A stretch of DNA of 15,887 bases. It comes from Cyclostephanos tholiformis (lineage: Eukaryota; Bacillariophyta; Thalassiosirophyceae; Thalassiosirales; Thalassiosiraceae). The position numbers and the translations under genes were made by a program. Every line of letters begins with the position of its first letter. The first letter of the stretch is position 1. The notes under the pieces were generated by a model. It did not search any database, had not been told where the DNA came from, and saw nothing but the letters and a program-made list of their open reading frames with translations. Below, one piece after another: positions 1 through 7,075 of this stretch. The stretch covers positions 1 through 15,887 of the forward strand of contig JALLPB010000433.1 of the NCBI GenBank assembly GCA_036939975.1, written 5' to 3'.

Positions 1-29
1 AGTTTATATATAATTCTGGATTATATATA

Positions 30-84
30 AAAATGGATTATATAAAATCTGCGCCTAGACGCAGATTATATATAATCCATTTTA
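30..84. repeat. Near-perfect hairpin (inverted repeat), copy 1
   Basis: The arm at about 31-53 (ending in AATCTGCG) pairs with the arm at 60-83 (starting CGCAGATT) around a 6-base loop. The match is about 23 bp with few mismatches. The right arm carries the GACGCAGATTATATATAAT motif (58-76) that returns in the next hairpin. It looks like a terminal or internal palindrome of a small non-autonomous DNA element, but no target-site duplication could be identified because the window edge cuts the context. Confidence 0.75.
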
Positions 85-96
85 TAAGTATTCATT

Positions 97-147
97 GACG
101 CAGATTATATATAATCCAGAATTACAGAATTATATATAATCTGCGTC
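97..147. repeat. Perfect 19-bp hairpin, copy 2 of the same motif
   Basis: The left arm GACGCAGATTATATATAAT (97-115) has its exact reverse complement at 129-147, with a 13-base loop between. The left arm is identical to positions 58-76 of the preceding hairpin, so the motif occurs three times within 90 bases in alternating orientation. The AT-rich stem could extrude as a cruciform. The family cannot be named from this sequence. Confidence 0.85.
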
Positions 148-428
148 ACAATAGTGCTAAAGTAAATGATTACAACAACAACAATAACAATGACAACTAT
201 GACAATGATGATGACAACGTCTAAGGAAGGGGGGAGGGAGAATGGCAGTAGGGGGGGAGACGGTTTATGGATCATTCATTGTGACAATGTCAATGATGAT
301 GGCTACTATTGTGAGGTGTGCAGGATGAGGATGAGAGCAAGGAGGAAGCATAGTGAGGAGGAGTAGCTTAACTTTGGCTGGCTGATGATGGAAGAAAAGA
401 GGAACTATTAGGGGTGGGGTGGGAGAGA

Positions 429-442
429 GGGGGGGGGGGGGG
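429..442. repeat. Poly-G run (14 G) inside a G-rich tract
   Basis: Fourteen consecutive G residues sit in a purine-rich stretch (about 411-442) with several further G runs. This is low-complexity DNA that could form a G-quadruplex on the + strand. The protein frames crossing it look compositional rather than coding. Confidence 0.8.
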
Positions 443-477
443 TTATTGTACCAGGCCTTTAGTAGAGGGATACAGGG

Positions 478-518
478 GCACTTTTGGGGCAAAAATCCAA
501 TTTTTGCCCCAAAAGTGC
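478..518. repeat. Perfect 19-bp stem with 3-base loop
   Basis: GCACTTTTGGGGCAAAAAT (478-496) is followed by CCA and then by its exact reverse complement at 500-518. The flanks out to about 660 are unusually rich in runs of G and then C. Together they resemble a foldback or MITE-like element of about 250 bp. The outer boundaries are not clear. Confidence 0.8.
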
Positions 519-669
519 ACTGTAAATGCCCCCAGAGTCCCGGCTCTCAGGGGTGGGGGGTCAAGTTTGGGGGGCATCCAAGTGTCATACATGACATCGA
601 TCCCCCAGCAACCCCCCAGTGATCCCCCCAAAAAAAGTGTGTCTACATCCACTCTATTTGATATGCCAC

Positions 670-1183
670 CACTTTTTTCAGAGTTCTTAAAAAAATAATA
701 TCTTCACCAATTTTTGTCCACACCAAAATCTGACAACATCAAAAATCAACTAAGCTTGTCAACGGCAGCTCTCTCACTAACACTTTCCTACAAACTTCAA
801 TAACAGTTCTAATAAGTGAAAATGAAATTTTGTGCTGTGCACAAATGTATCTTTTATTCATGGTGCTGTATAACAATACATATTTTTTTATTTGGTGATG
901 TCCGTGAATGTGTCAAGTAAGATAGTATTATACTTGTGAATGCCTATTGATCTTCAAGTATTACTGTATATTAATGAGTGATTTATAAATATTGCTGTTT
1001 ACAAAAAGTATATTGTGTAAGTTAGTGATGTTTGTGAATGTACAAAACAAGATAGTATGATACCATTTAATGGACAAATACAACGTAGTCTTAACTGCAT
1101 ACCTTAAGTATGCCTAAAATGATGACCTTGGGAACCAAATCTTAATGGAAAGGAGCACAAAAGTTTCATCATTCTGAGGTAGA
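670..1183. other. Non-coding AT-rich stretch with a weak direct repeat
   Basis: No credible gene is seen here. One 40-base segment (894-933, GTGAATGT and GATAGTAT blocks) recurs at 1024-1063 with about 31 of 40 positions matching by eye, 130 bases apart. This may be an old local duplication inside a decayed element. Confidence 0.45.
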
Positions 1184-1425
1184 ATGGTGGTGACAACTTG
1201 TTCTGCTGCCAGCGGAAAAATCACCAAGAAGGTGACCAAAGTTGAATCACCAACCACAAAGTTGAAAGCAGAATTGAATTAACCCCATACAGATATGACA
1301 TTGCCCCTCCCAACACCAATGAAAGCAACTATGTCAAAGGAGATACTGCAACAACTCAGTGGCATTTGGTAACCAAAGTTTTGAGAAACTACAAGTGTGT
1401 TGCATGGATTGGAGAGCCATATTAG
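1184..1425 (+). pseudogene. Decayed coding scrap, identity unknown
   Basis: A short frame opens with ATG at 1184 (MVVTTCSAASGKITKK...) and stops at 1280-1282. A different overlapping frame (1246-1425) reads on with protein-like composition (YRYDIAPPNTNESNYVKGD and TTQWHLVTKVLRNYKCVAW) to a TAG. The two frames look like one protein broken by a frameshift, possibly a retroelement or other mobile-element remnant. No family was recognised, and the coding character is judged only from amino-acid composition. Confidence 0.3.
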
Positions 1426-2462
1426 GCAGAAAATTGATCGACTTGGAGGGAAATTAATCGATAGTAAACACTCTTGTAGATGACATGGAGTGGTGTAGGA
1501 AGGTTACATTGAATGAACGGAGGAGACATTGTTATGGAAAGTTTGAACTATTTGCATTGGTAACAAAGAGAAAACATGACAGAAAAGTTGGACTGATTTG
1601 TAAAAAGATAGAGGAGTCGACTGAGGCTTTACTTTAGATGTGTCCACTCTATTTTAGGGTGATTTTGTTGGTTCAATTTCATTTTGTTACCTCTATTTGT
1701 TGGATCGACATGGTAACACATTACACACTTGCGAGATCCAGTTTCTTTGTCTAATATTCCAAAAATACTAAACTGACATTCATTGAATGTCTATGAATAT
1801 ACTGGGACTGGATCTGATTGTGTTGGATAAGTCATCTATTTGCTAGTAATACTGAAGAGGAGTGTGGTCAAGTTTTGATGCAGAAACTGCTGCACTAATG
1901 TCTTGTATACAAGGAAGAGGCAGCAACAGGAGTGTCAGGCCACCAACATATATGTGACTATGCTTGGATGAGATAACTGAGCAGAGATCTCCTACAAAAA
2001 TCCAGCTTGGCTCCATCAATTCACCCAGAGTCAGAATTTGGGGCCGTGTTGGATAGTTTCCACAGTACATGAGATTAGATAGTCAGATCCAAGGAGGGAT
2101 ATGAGCTGGCACAGTAACCATTGCTGATGAAGAATCCATCTATGAAAAGACAAAAGACCTAATACCTCTTGCTGTGTATGAAGGAGCAGGAGTGGCGATT
2201 GCTTTCTAATGATTAGAATATGGCACAATTGTGGTCTGCAGTGTGATCTCATGCCTGGAGTTGGGATAATACTATAGTCAGGCACCATGAGTCACAAAAT
2301 GACCACTAAAACTGTGAGAAATCAAAAAATTAACATTTGGTGCTGTTAGCGAATGATGCTTTCAATTATTTGCTGTTTGTATCCTTCAATTTCAAGCAGG
2401 TTTCTTCAAATCAAGAAAGGAGACATTTAAAATGAATCATTTTGGTGCTGCTCCTGGATCAA
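1426..2462. other. Repeat-type DNA with short broken frames
   Basis: No intact gene is present. A 34-residue + strand frame at 2105-2209 (ADEESIYEKTKDLIPLAVYE) is protein-like, but it has no start and ends in TAA. The two - strand frames at 1843-2070 and 2031-2288 overlap this region, are rich in Leu, Ser and His, and match nothing known to me. The stretch is best read as an eroded transposable-element sequence. Confidence 0.35.
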
Positions 2463-2831
2463 CTAAAATGACTTATTCGTGAACCAATTATCCCTAAGTG
2501 TAACCCAAGTTTTTCGCATGCCCTGGGATGACTTGTGTGACTTCATTGGCCGTGGAATCATGTTTTCCGAAAAGCAAGGTATATGAGCAGACCCCCCATT
2601 CATTAATAACGCAGTTATGCTAATTGCAATGGCATCTCTGGCCCCCAAAGCCCCATTAATTAGGCATTTAGAGCCAATTGCGACAATGTTTTCAATGTAA
2701 CAAATCCCCCCACCAGAAAGTGTGCCGGCGCTACCCTCGTCGGGCAAATCGGACCAAACCATGACATGGGTCACATCCATATGGTGTGACACAGCTATGG
2801 ATGCTGGGGGATTGGCTTCCGATGATGGCAA
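2463..2831 (-). CDS. Small hypothetical ORF (122 aa), doubtful
   Basis: This is an open - strand frame with ATG at 2831 and stop at 2463. It encodes MPSSEANPPASIAVSHHMDV..., with a Gly/Ser-rich middle (GSAGTLSGGGICYIENIVA) and a basic C-terminus. There is no signal peptide, clear membrane helix or known motif. It lies in the upstream region of the 3133 gene in divergent orientation. It is long for chance in this AT-rich DNA but could be a mobile-element remnant. Confidence 0.22.
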   Translation of the reverse strand: MPSSEANPPASIAVSHHMDVTHVMVWSDLPDEGSAGTLSGGGICYIENIVAIGSKCLINGALGARDAIAISITALLMNGGSAHIPCFSENMIPRPMKSHKSSQGMRKTWVTLRDNWFTNKSF

Positions 2832-2907
2832 GGGGACGAATGAAGGGCCGACATGGTCGGGGTCTGCTTACTTAAAAAACTGACCAGCTTTCGGGTCCAA
2901 AAATTAA

Positions 2908-2932
2908 CGTAGAACCTGGTACAAGTTCTACG
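2908..2932. repeat. 8-bp stem-loop upstream of plastid-protein gene
   Basis: CGTAGAAC (2908-2915) is the exact reverse complement of GTTCTACG (2925-2932), with a 9-base loop. It lies about 200 bases before the start codon at 3133. It may be a protein-binding dyad in the promoter. Its function is unknown. Confidence 0.5.
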
Positions 2933-2981
2933 GTAGGGGACCAGAAAGACCAGGAAATCTGGTTTTTGTCTGCTAATAATC

Positions 2982-2989
2982 TGACGTCA
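2982..2989. promoter_or_regulatory. CRE palindrome TGACGTCA
   Basis: This is a perfect TGACGTCA palindrome about 145 bases upstream of the ATG at 3133. TGACGT/ACGTCA elements are known binding sites of bZIP factors and act as CO2/cAMP-responsive elements in the promoter of a diatom carbonic anhydrase (ptca1 of Phaeodactylum). Its placement before a plastid-protein gene makes a regulatory role plausible, but one 8-mer can occur by chance. Confidence 0.45.
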
Positions 2990-3132
2990 CTTTTTTCTGA
3001 GGGGGACAGACGGAAAAAGATTCGCTGTTGAGGTTCAACGACCGCCATCAGCGACCAACCTCAACTCTAGTTGTGGTGCATTCTCTGTTTCGGCTCCCTC
3101 AACTCCCCTGTATTTGTACGATACCATAAACA

Positions 3133-3857
3133 ATGAAGGTCCTTCTTCTAGCCCTTTCCGTCTCGAGTGCTGCGGCTTTTGCCCCTAACACCTTTGGTGC
3201 CAGGCGTACGTTTCGGATTGACGTGTGTTATTGATGATTTGTGGCCGTGAAATGGTGACAATGCTGGTGTGCGCTGTGTCGGGGCTTTCGGAACCAAACC
3301 TGAGACATTGAACCCCACAAATACTCTCTGACATGAGTCCTGGACGGGAACATAATTTTCATTTGACTTTGGTCGCAAAATCTCACCTACTTATCCATCC
3401 TCCACTTTTTTGAACAGAAATCACCTCCCTCAAGGTGGATCTCGATTATGGCATGAAAAACACTTACGTGCCAGCCTCGGGTGGCGACGGTGGCCAGGGA
3501 CAATTTGGAGCCCGATCCCCCACTGACTGGAGGGTCGGCGGAACCTCCCCCGTGGGCGAATCCTCATACTCTGGTGCCGCTGATGGCGGAGAAGAGCCAT
3601 GGTTCTCTGAGGCAGTCTCCACCGTCAGCCTTGACTTGGCGAAGGCCGACGAGACTCTTAAGGCCTTCACTAAAGATGCTGCCATGTTCAAGATAGAGGA
3701 ATTTGCCGCGGCCAAGCCATATGGATTCACTAGCACTGACGCCGCCATGGAAGAGCTTGTTGGAAAGCTTGGATACTCAAAATTCCTTGAAATGTCTACC
3801 AAGCAACTTATGAAGCAATGGGAGACCCTCCATCCTGAACCGGCCAAAGCAGAATGA
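3133..3857 (+). CDS. Plastid-targeted protein of unknown function (spliced, 170 aa)
   Basis: Two exons, 3133-3205 and 3418-3857, give 170 residues. Residues 1-15 (MKVLLLALSVSSAAA) form a signal peptide. F16-A-P follows, so the AAA|FAP junction is the diatom plastid-import motif, and residues 16-38 (positive, Ser/Thr-containing) would be the transit peptide. The mature part starts near YVPASGGDGGQGQFGA. It has a Gly/Ser-rich segment (43-85) and then an alpha-helical, charged C-terminal half (SLDLAKADETLKAF; AAMEELVGKLGYSKFL; KQLMKQWETLHP). There is no second hydrophobic signal, so a stromal location is more likely than the thylakoid lumen. Without splicing, exon 1 hits a TGA at 3232. I do not recognise the family and assign no reaction. 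The neighbouring gene is convergent, so no operon-like inference is possible. Confidence 0.85.
3206..3417 (+). other. Intron of the plastid-protein gene (212 bp)
   Basis: The donor GTACGT at 3206 and acceptor TGAACAG ending at 3417 join AGG C|AA ATC in phase 1 and restore a continuous frame from the signal peptide to the long downstream frame. The donor matches the usual GT(A)NGT eukaryotic consensus. The downstream open frame has no good ATG near its 5' end (it opens on GTG), which supports the splice. Confidence 0.85.
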
Positions 3858-4241
3858 ACGCAACTTTACTGAAACGATTATAAGAAACGCCGAATCCGTT
3901 GTTGAGGTTGTTAGATTGCGATTAAAACTACGCACTCTGCGTCCACGCTACCGGCTGAGTTGAGTCGACGATATCGGAGTACAGTCGCACGCACCGTCGG
4001 CTTTGCCTATCGAGATATAAGTAAGACTTCTTGTCATATCTCTCGTAAAATAAATAGATTATCAATTTTTAAGACATGTTCTCTTCCTCACAGCTGGTGG
4101 TAACCTTCTCCAGCTGGTTGCTCAACTTTTTAAACGCAGTCTTGATTTAATACTCATTGTGAAATCCGAGACCTCTGGTACTTCTGGGCTATCCAAGGAT
4201 CTTACTGCCTACAAACGCAAGATTTACCAATTGCATTCTCA
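3858..4241. other. Convergent intergenic region with poly(A)-type signal
   Basis: This holds the 3' flanks of two convergent genes. AATAAA occurs on the + strand at 4049-4054, about 190 bases past the upstream gene's stop. A GAGATAT/ATATCTC inverted repeat (4012-4018 and 4036-4042) with a 17-base loop lies just before it and may mark the 3' end of that transcript. No other gene is visible. Confidence 0.4.
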
Positions 4242-5004
4242 TCATTCTGGCCCAAATATTTTGCCTGCAGCCTTCCTAGCGAGATAAGAAGCCATTTTAA
4301 TCCAAGGATTTTCGACTTCATCAGCAACTTCCTGTCGCATTCGATCTCTCGCATCCGCCAGTAACGGCGGTCTTACTAATGAAGCTTCATCTTTAGCTTC
4401 ATTGGATTCTATTATCGTGTTCCAAGTCTCAAATGCAAATGGATCAGTTTTCCGTCGAATCCCCAACTCCTTCAACGTTGATTCTAATCCATCGGTCATG
4501 ATTGAGTCGCCATTTTCATAATCAATTGCAATCATCGTACCCATGCCACACGCACCCTACAGAAAAATATATGGATATGTGATTAGAAATACTTGAACAT
4601 TCAAGTTCTAATTATTGATTTTTTATATCTGGAGAATGACTCACCATGCAACCAACTTCATCTACAGGAAATGAGAAATCGAAGCTCTGCAATGCTTTTA
4701 TGGCTGCGTCTGCCGCTCCCCCCGTGACTTCATATTTTTCACCTTGACATTGACATAACTCCCCAGCACATACCGATATGCGAATAACTGGGACTTCTGT
4801 ATTTATTCGAACGTGTGCGTTGGCAGGCGGCGATAGGGTTGGGTAACTTTTAGCATTCGGTTCACTGGGTGTTTTTGCTAGCGATGACAGACTAGACGGA
4901 GAAATGCTTTTCGATATCGATGTTCCGAGTCCTTGACAAGTAGACCGAGGAGAGAATGGAGACACGAACGATGAATCTATTGATAAGTAAGCAACTACTC
5001 CCAT
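4242..5004 (-). CDS. Thioredoxin-fold [2Fe-2S] ferredoxin-like protein (spliced, 224 aa)
   Basis: Exon 1 is 5004-4645 and exon 2 is 4556-4242, joined in phase 0. The joined product has a Ser/Pro-rich N-terminal region (1-70), then strand VPVIRISVCAGELCQCQG with C79-x4-C84 (plus C86). A helix (AADAAIKALQSFDF) and VGCMGACGMGTMIAI with C119-x3-C123 follow. This C-x4-C...C-x3-C layout is that of thioredoxin-like [2Fe-2S] ferredoxins such as the NuoE type, so a cluster-binding electron carrier is likely. Residues 145-224 form a helical, charged C-terminal extension outside the core. No diatom plastid motif is visible at this start, and the Ser-rich N-terminus could be a mitochondrial presequence or a linker. 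A TATAAAA on this strand at 5033-5027 is very close to the ATG, so an upstream exon is possible. Physiological partners are unknown. Confidence 0.8.
4557..4644 (-). other. Intron of the ferredoxin-like gene (88 bp)
   Basis: On the - strand, donor GTGAGT follows GGTTGCATG and acceptor TTTTTCTGTAG precedes GGTGCGTGTGGC. Removal creates the contiguous cysteine motif VGCMGACGMG, with one Cys from each exon. Without splicing the frame runs into a stop after 10 unrelated residues. The intron therefore splits the cluster-binding loop. Confidence 0.9.
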
Positions 5005-5267
5005 TGTTCTTATCTCTGCGTTGTTTTTTTATACTTCGGTCGTGAATTGAGGCGTAGCACTTCGTTGCCCCCGCCCCCCCATGCAGGGGTGTCTACACCT
5101 AATCTAACCATCTCCAACTATCACCCAGCCACCCACCACTCTGATGATGAATACCCATCATTCATCCCGCAATAATTGATATTGATTCCTCGGATAATTC
5201 TCACGACGATAATCAATGTGCTGAGTCCAACAACACAACATCACCACACAACAAAGCAACACGAAAC
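5005..5267. promoter_or_regulatory. Shared divergent promoter region (263 bp)
   Basis: This separates the start codons of the ferredoxin-like gene (-) and the pICln gene (+). It contains a C-rich block (about 5069-5081), and its last 50 bases before 5268 are rich in CA/ACA, typical of an unstructured leader. A TATAAAA reads toward the - strand gene at 5033-5027. No clear TATA is seen on the + strand. The exact promoter elements are not established. Confidence 0.4.
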
Positions 5268-6644
5268 ATGGATGCAGAGAGGCGTGTCGCGAACGCAATC
5301 CCCAGCTTGGTGGGACTTCTACGCTCATCATTCCCACCATTGGATCCCAATGGCCAACCCTTCTCCATGATTTTACGCGGCGCCGCAGCGGAGCTGGGGG
5401 ATCTGAGGTGCATCCTATCGGCGCACCCAAACGCAGGAGAGCTGCTGCAGATGTTGGACCAAGCGAAAGGAGAGGACTGCGATGCCAATAAATTCGATGA
5501 CATTGAAGATACTGAAGGAACGGAAACTCTAGCAGGGCAACGAGGTGGACTTCTGGGTAGACACGAAATGAATCCTCAGCACCAGGCTGGGACGACAGCA
5601 TGCACAATGAGTGGGAGGAGCGCGGTGGAGTCTTCGGATGGTAAGAAGCGAGGCCGAGATTACAAAGAGGACGAGGGAGGATCTGATGATGATGACGAAA
5701 ATGGTGATGACGAAATCGTCCATCAAGAACATTTGCTTCTATATGTCCCATCTGTTACATGCACTTGCTCTTCATGGAGGATGAAGAACGTATCTGGGAA
5801 AATGCTTATCACCTCTCTTCGTGTTTTTTTTCTCCCCTATAATCAAAATGATGATAGTATCTTGTCGAGTGATGACATTGCCATAGATGGCCGCTGCATT
5901 GCCTTGCATGCCGTTGACTCTGCTCCTTTATCTGATGATGACATTCTCATTGACGAGAGGGAAAGACCGCATCATCATCATGTTTATTGTCAGCTCGTAG
6001 AACTTACGGTAGATGAGGATGACACGGACTATACATCTACAATTAGCATGTTTACCCCTATTAAGGTCGTGGACGACAAAAATATCACTAACAGTGATGC
6101 CGAAAACGACGAGGAGGTAGACGAGGAAGAGTCAAATTCCGATGCGGACGGGGATGGTACAATTGAGGTATATTTCAGGCCTGGTGTTTCTAACCCGGGA
6201 GGAGAAAATGTCGAAGGCAGCCAATGCAATTTAATATGCGAGATCATGTTTAAAGCCCTGACGAAACTTGCAAGTCTTAATCCAGCAGGAGAGTGCGACG
6301 ATGGTGCCAACGGTGGTGGAGGGTTTTTCAACATGTTATCACTTATGGCTGGCATGGGCCGTGGCTTTGGCGATGGATTTGATGGTGAAACCGTGATTGC
6401 CGATCACGGTGGTGACGGTGATGATGACATGGTGGTTCGATTAGGTGGTAGTAATAACTTTGTCGAAAACGATGACGAAAGCGATGTGGCCACCGATACG
6501 GAACGCCAGGCCATGCTGCGTCGCCTTGATGACATGCTCGTTGTACCACCAGAGTATGAGATTGCGTCATCAAATGATGATGGACAGTTTGATGATGCAG
6601 ACAATGACGATGAGGCAGATGCGGATGACGATGAGATACTTTGA
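5268..6644 (+). CDS. CLNS1A: pICln-type methylosome / snRNP-assembly subunit (458 aa)
   Basis: This is an intronless homologue of pICln, the chaperone that binds Sm proteins and recruits them to the PRMT5 arginine-methylation complex for spliceosomal snRNP assembly. The PH-like core is split. Residues 155-245 (LLLYVPSVTCTCSSWRM...KMLITSLRVFFL...RCIALHAV...VYCQLVEL) carry the first strands. An acidic insert (246-296) follows, then 297-340 (GTIEVYFRPG...ICEIMFKALTKLASLNP) holds the last strand and helix. The family's C-terminal signature is present: helix ERQAMLRRLDDML (412-424) and GQFDDADNDD (439-448) in an acidic tail. At 458 residues it is about twice the animal length. The 150-residue N-terminal extension has no known domain and includes an acidic stretch and a possible nuclear signal KKRGR (126-130). 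ATG 5268 was chosen as the first in-frame Met, in context AACATGG. Confidence 0.88.
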   Translation: MDAERRVANAIPSLVGLLRSSFPPLDPNGQPFSMILRGAAAELGDLRCILSAHPNAGELLQMLDQAKGEDCDANKFDDIEDTEGTETLAGQRGGLLGRHEMNPQHQAGTTACTMSGRSAVESSDGKKRGRDYKEDEGGSDDDDENGDDEIVHQEHLLLYVPSVTCTCSSWRMKNVSGKMLITSLRVFFLPYNQNDDSILSSDDIAIDGRCIALHAVDSAPLSDDDILIDERERPHHHHVYCQLVELTVDEDDTDYTSTISMFTPIKVVDDKNITNSDAENDEEVDEEESNSDADGDGTIEVYFRPGVSNPGGENVEGSQCNLICEIMFKALTKLASLNPAGECDDGANGGGGFFNMLSLMAGMGRGFGDGFDGETVIADHGGDGDDDMVVRLGGSNNFVENDDESDVATDTERQAMLRRLDDMLVVPPEYEIASSNDDGQFDDADNDDEADADDDEIL

Positions 6645-7075
6645 TTGCTCTAGACTTGATCACGGTTTCAACAGTAATGCCAATTGTTTTTAATTGACGA
6701 GGAAAATATTAAATCTTGAAACTGAATGAAGGCCGTGACCTTAAAGAGGCATCTAGTTTTCATATTTGAAGGATCGTTTATCAGCCAGGAAAAACAATTA
6801 TCAGCAGCTGCCGGCAGTGCAACTGGGACTGATGCGTCACTTCTCTAAACACTGACCCAGAGTTTGAAACCGAATCGGGGATGGTACAACGTGTTGACCC
6901 GAATCCCTTCTAAGTTTACAAAAATAGATGCCGAATCCCCTTCTGGGTAACACAGACGATGAGATTGTACAGGAGTAAGAAATAATTGAGAGCTTGGCAA
7001 GAACAACCCCAGCTGAGGTGGGCAGAGCGTCTGTAGGTAAACATTATATTCTATTCCATTTCATACGATTCTGCT
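6645..7075. other. Convergent intergenic region, no gene seen
   Basis: These are the 3' flanks of two convergent genes. A short direct repeat, CCGAATCCC(C)TTCT, occurs near 6899-6911 and 6931-6944, with a related inverted copy (ACCGAATCGGGG) near 6869-6880. A possible box C/D snoRNA layout was considered and not accepted. Nothing else is supported. Confidence 0.4.

Noticed and set aside
166..366. Met/Thr-rich 66-codon frame
   Set aside because: It arises from ACAACA/ATGACA simple sequence (about 169-220), and its composition is not protein-like.
3464..3847. 127-codon - strand frame
   Set aside because: It is fully antisense to exon 2 of the plastid-targeted protein gene, which has a leader, splice sites and a good frame.
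5158..5751. 197-codon open frame on the - strand
   Set aside because: It lies antisense to the N-terminal part of the pICln gene and crosses the divergent promoter. Its product is His/Leu/Arg-rich with no domain, as expected from an antisense shadow of an acidic coding region.
6343..6663. His-rich - strand frame of 106 codons
   Set aside because: It is the antisense of GAT/GAC-rich acidic codons of pICln, which read as CAT/ATC repeats. It has no independent evidence.
6955..7020. Possible box C/D snoRNA (GATGAGA ... CTGA)
   Set aside because: The C-box match is imperfect, there is no terminal stem, and no guide could be defined. Chance is the simpler explanation.
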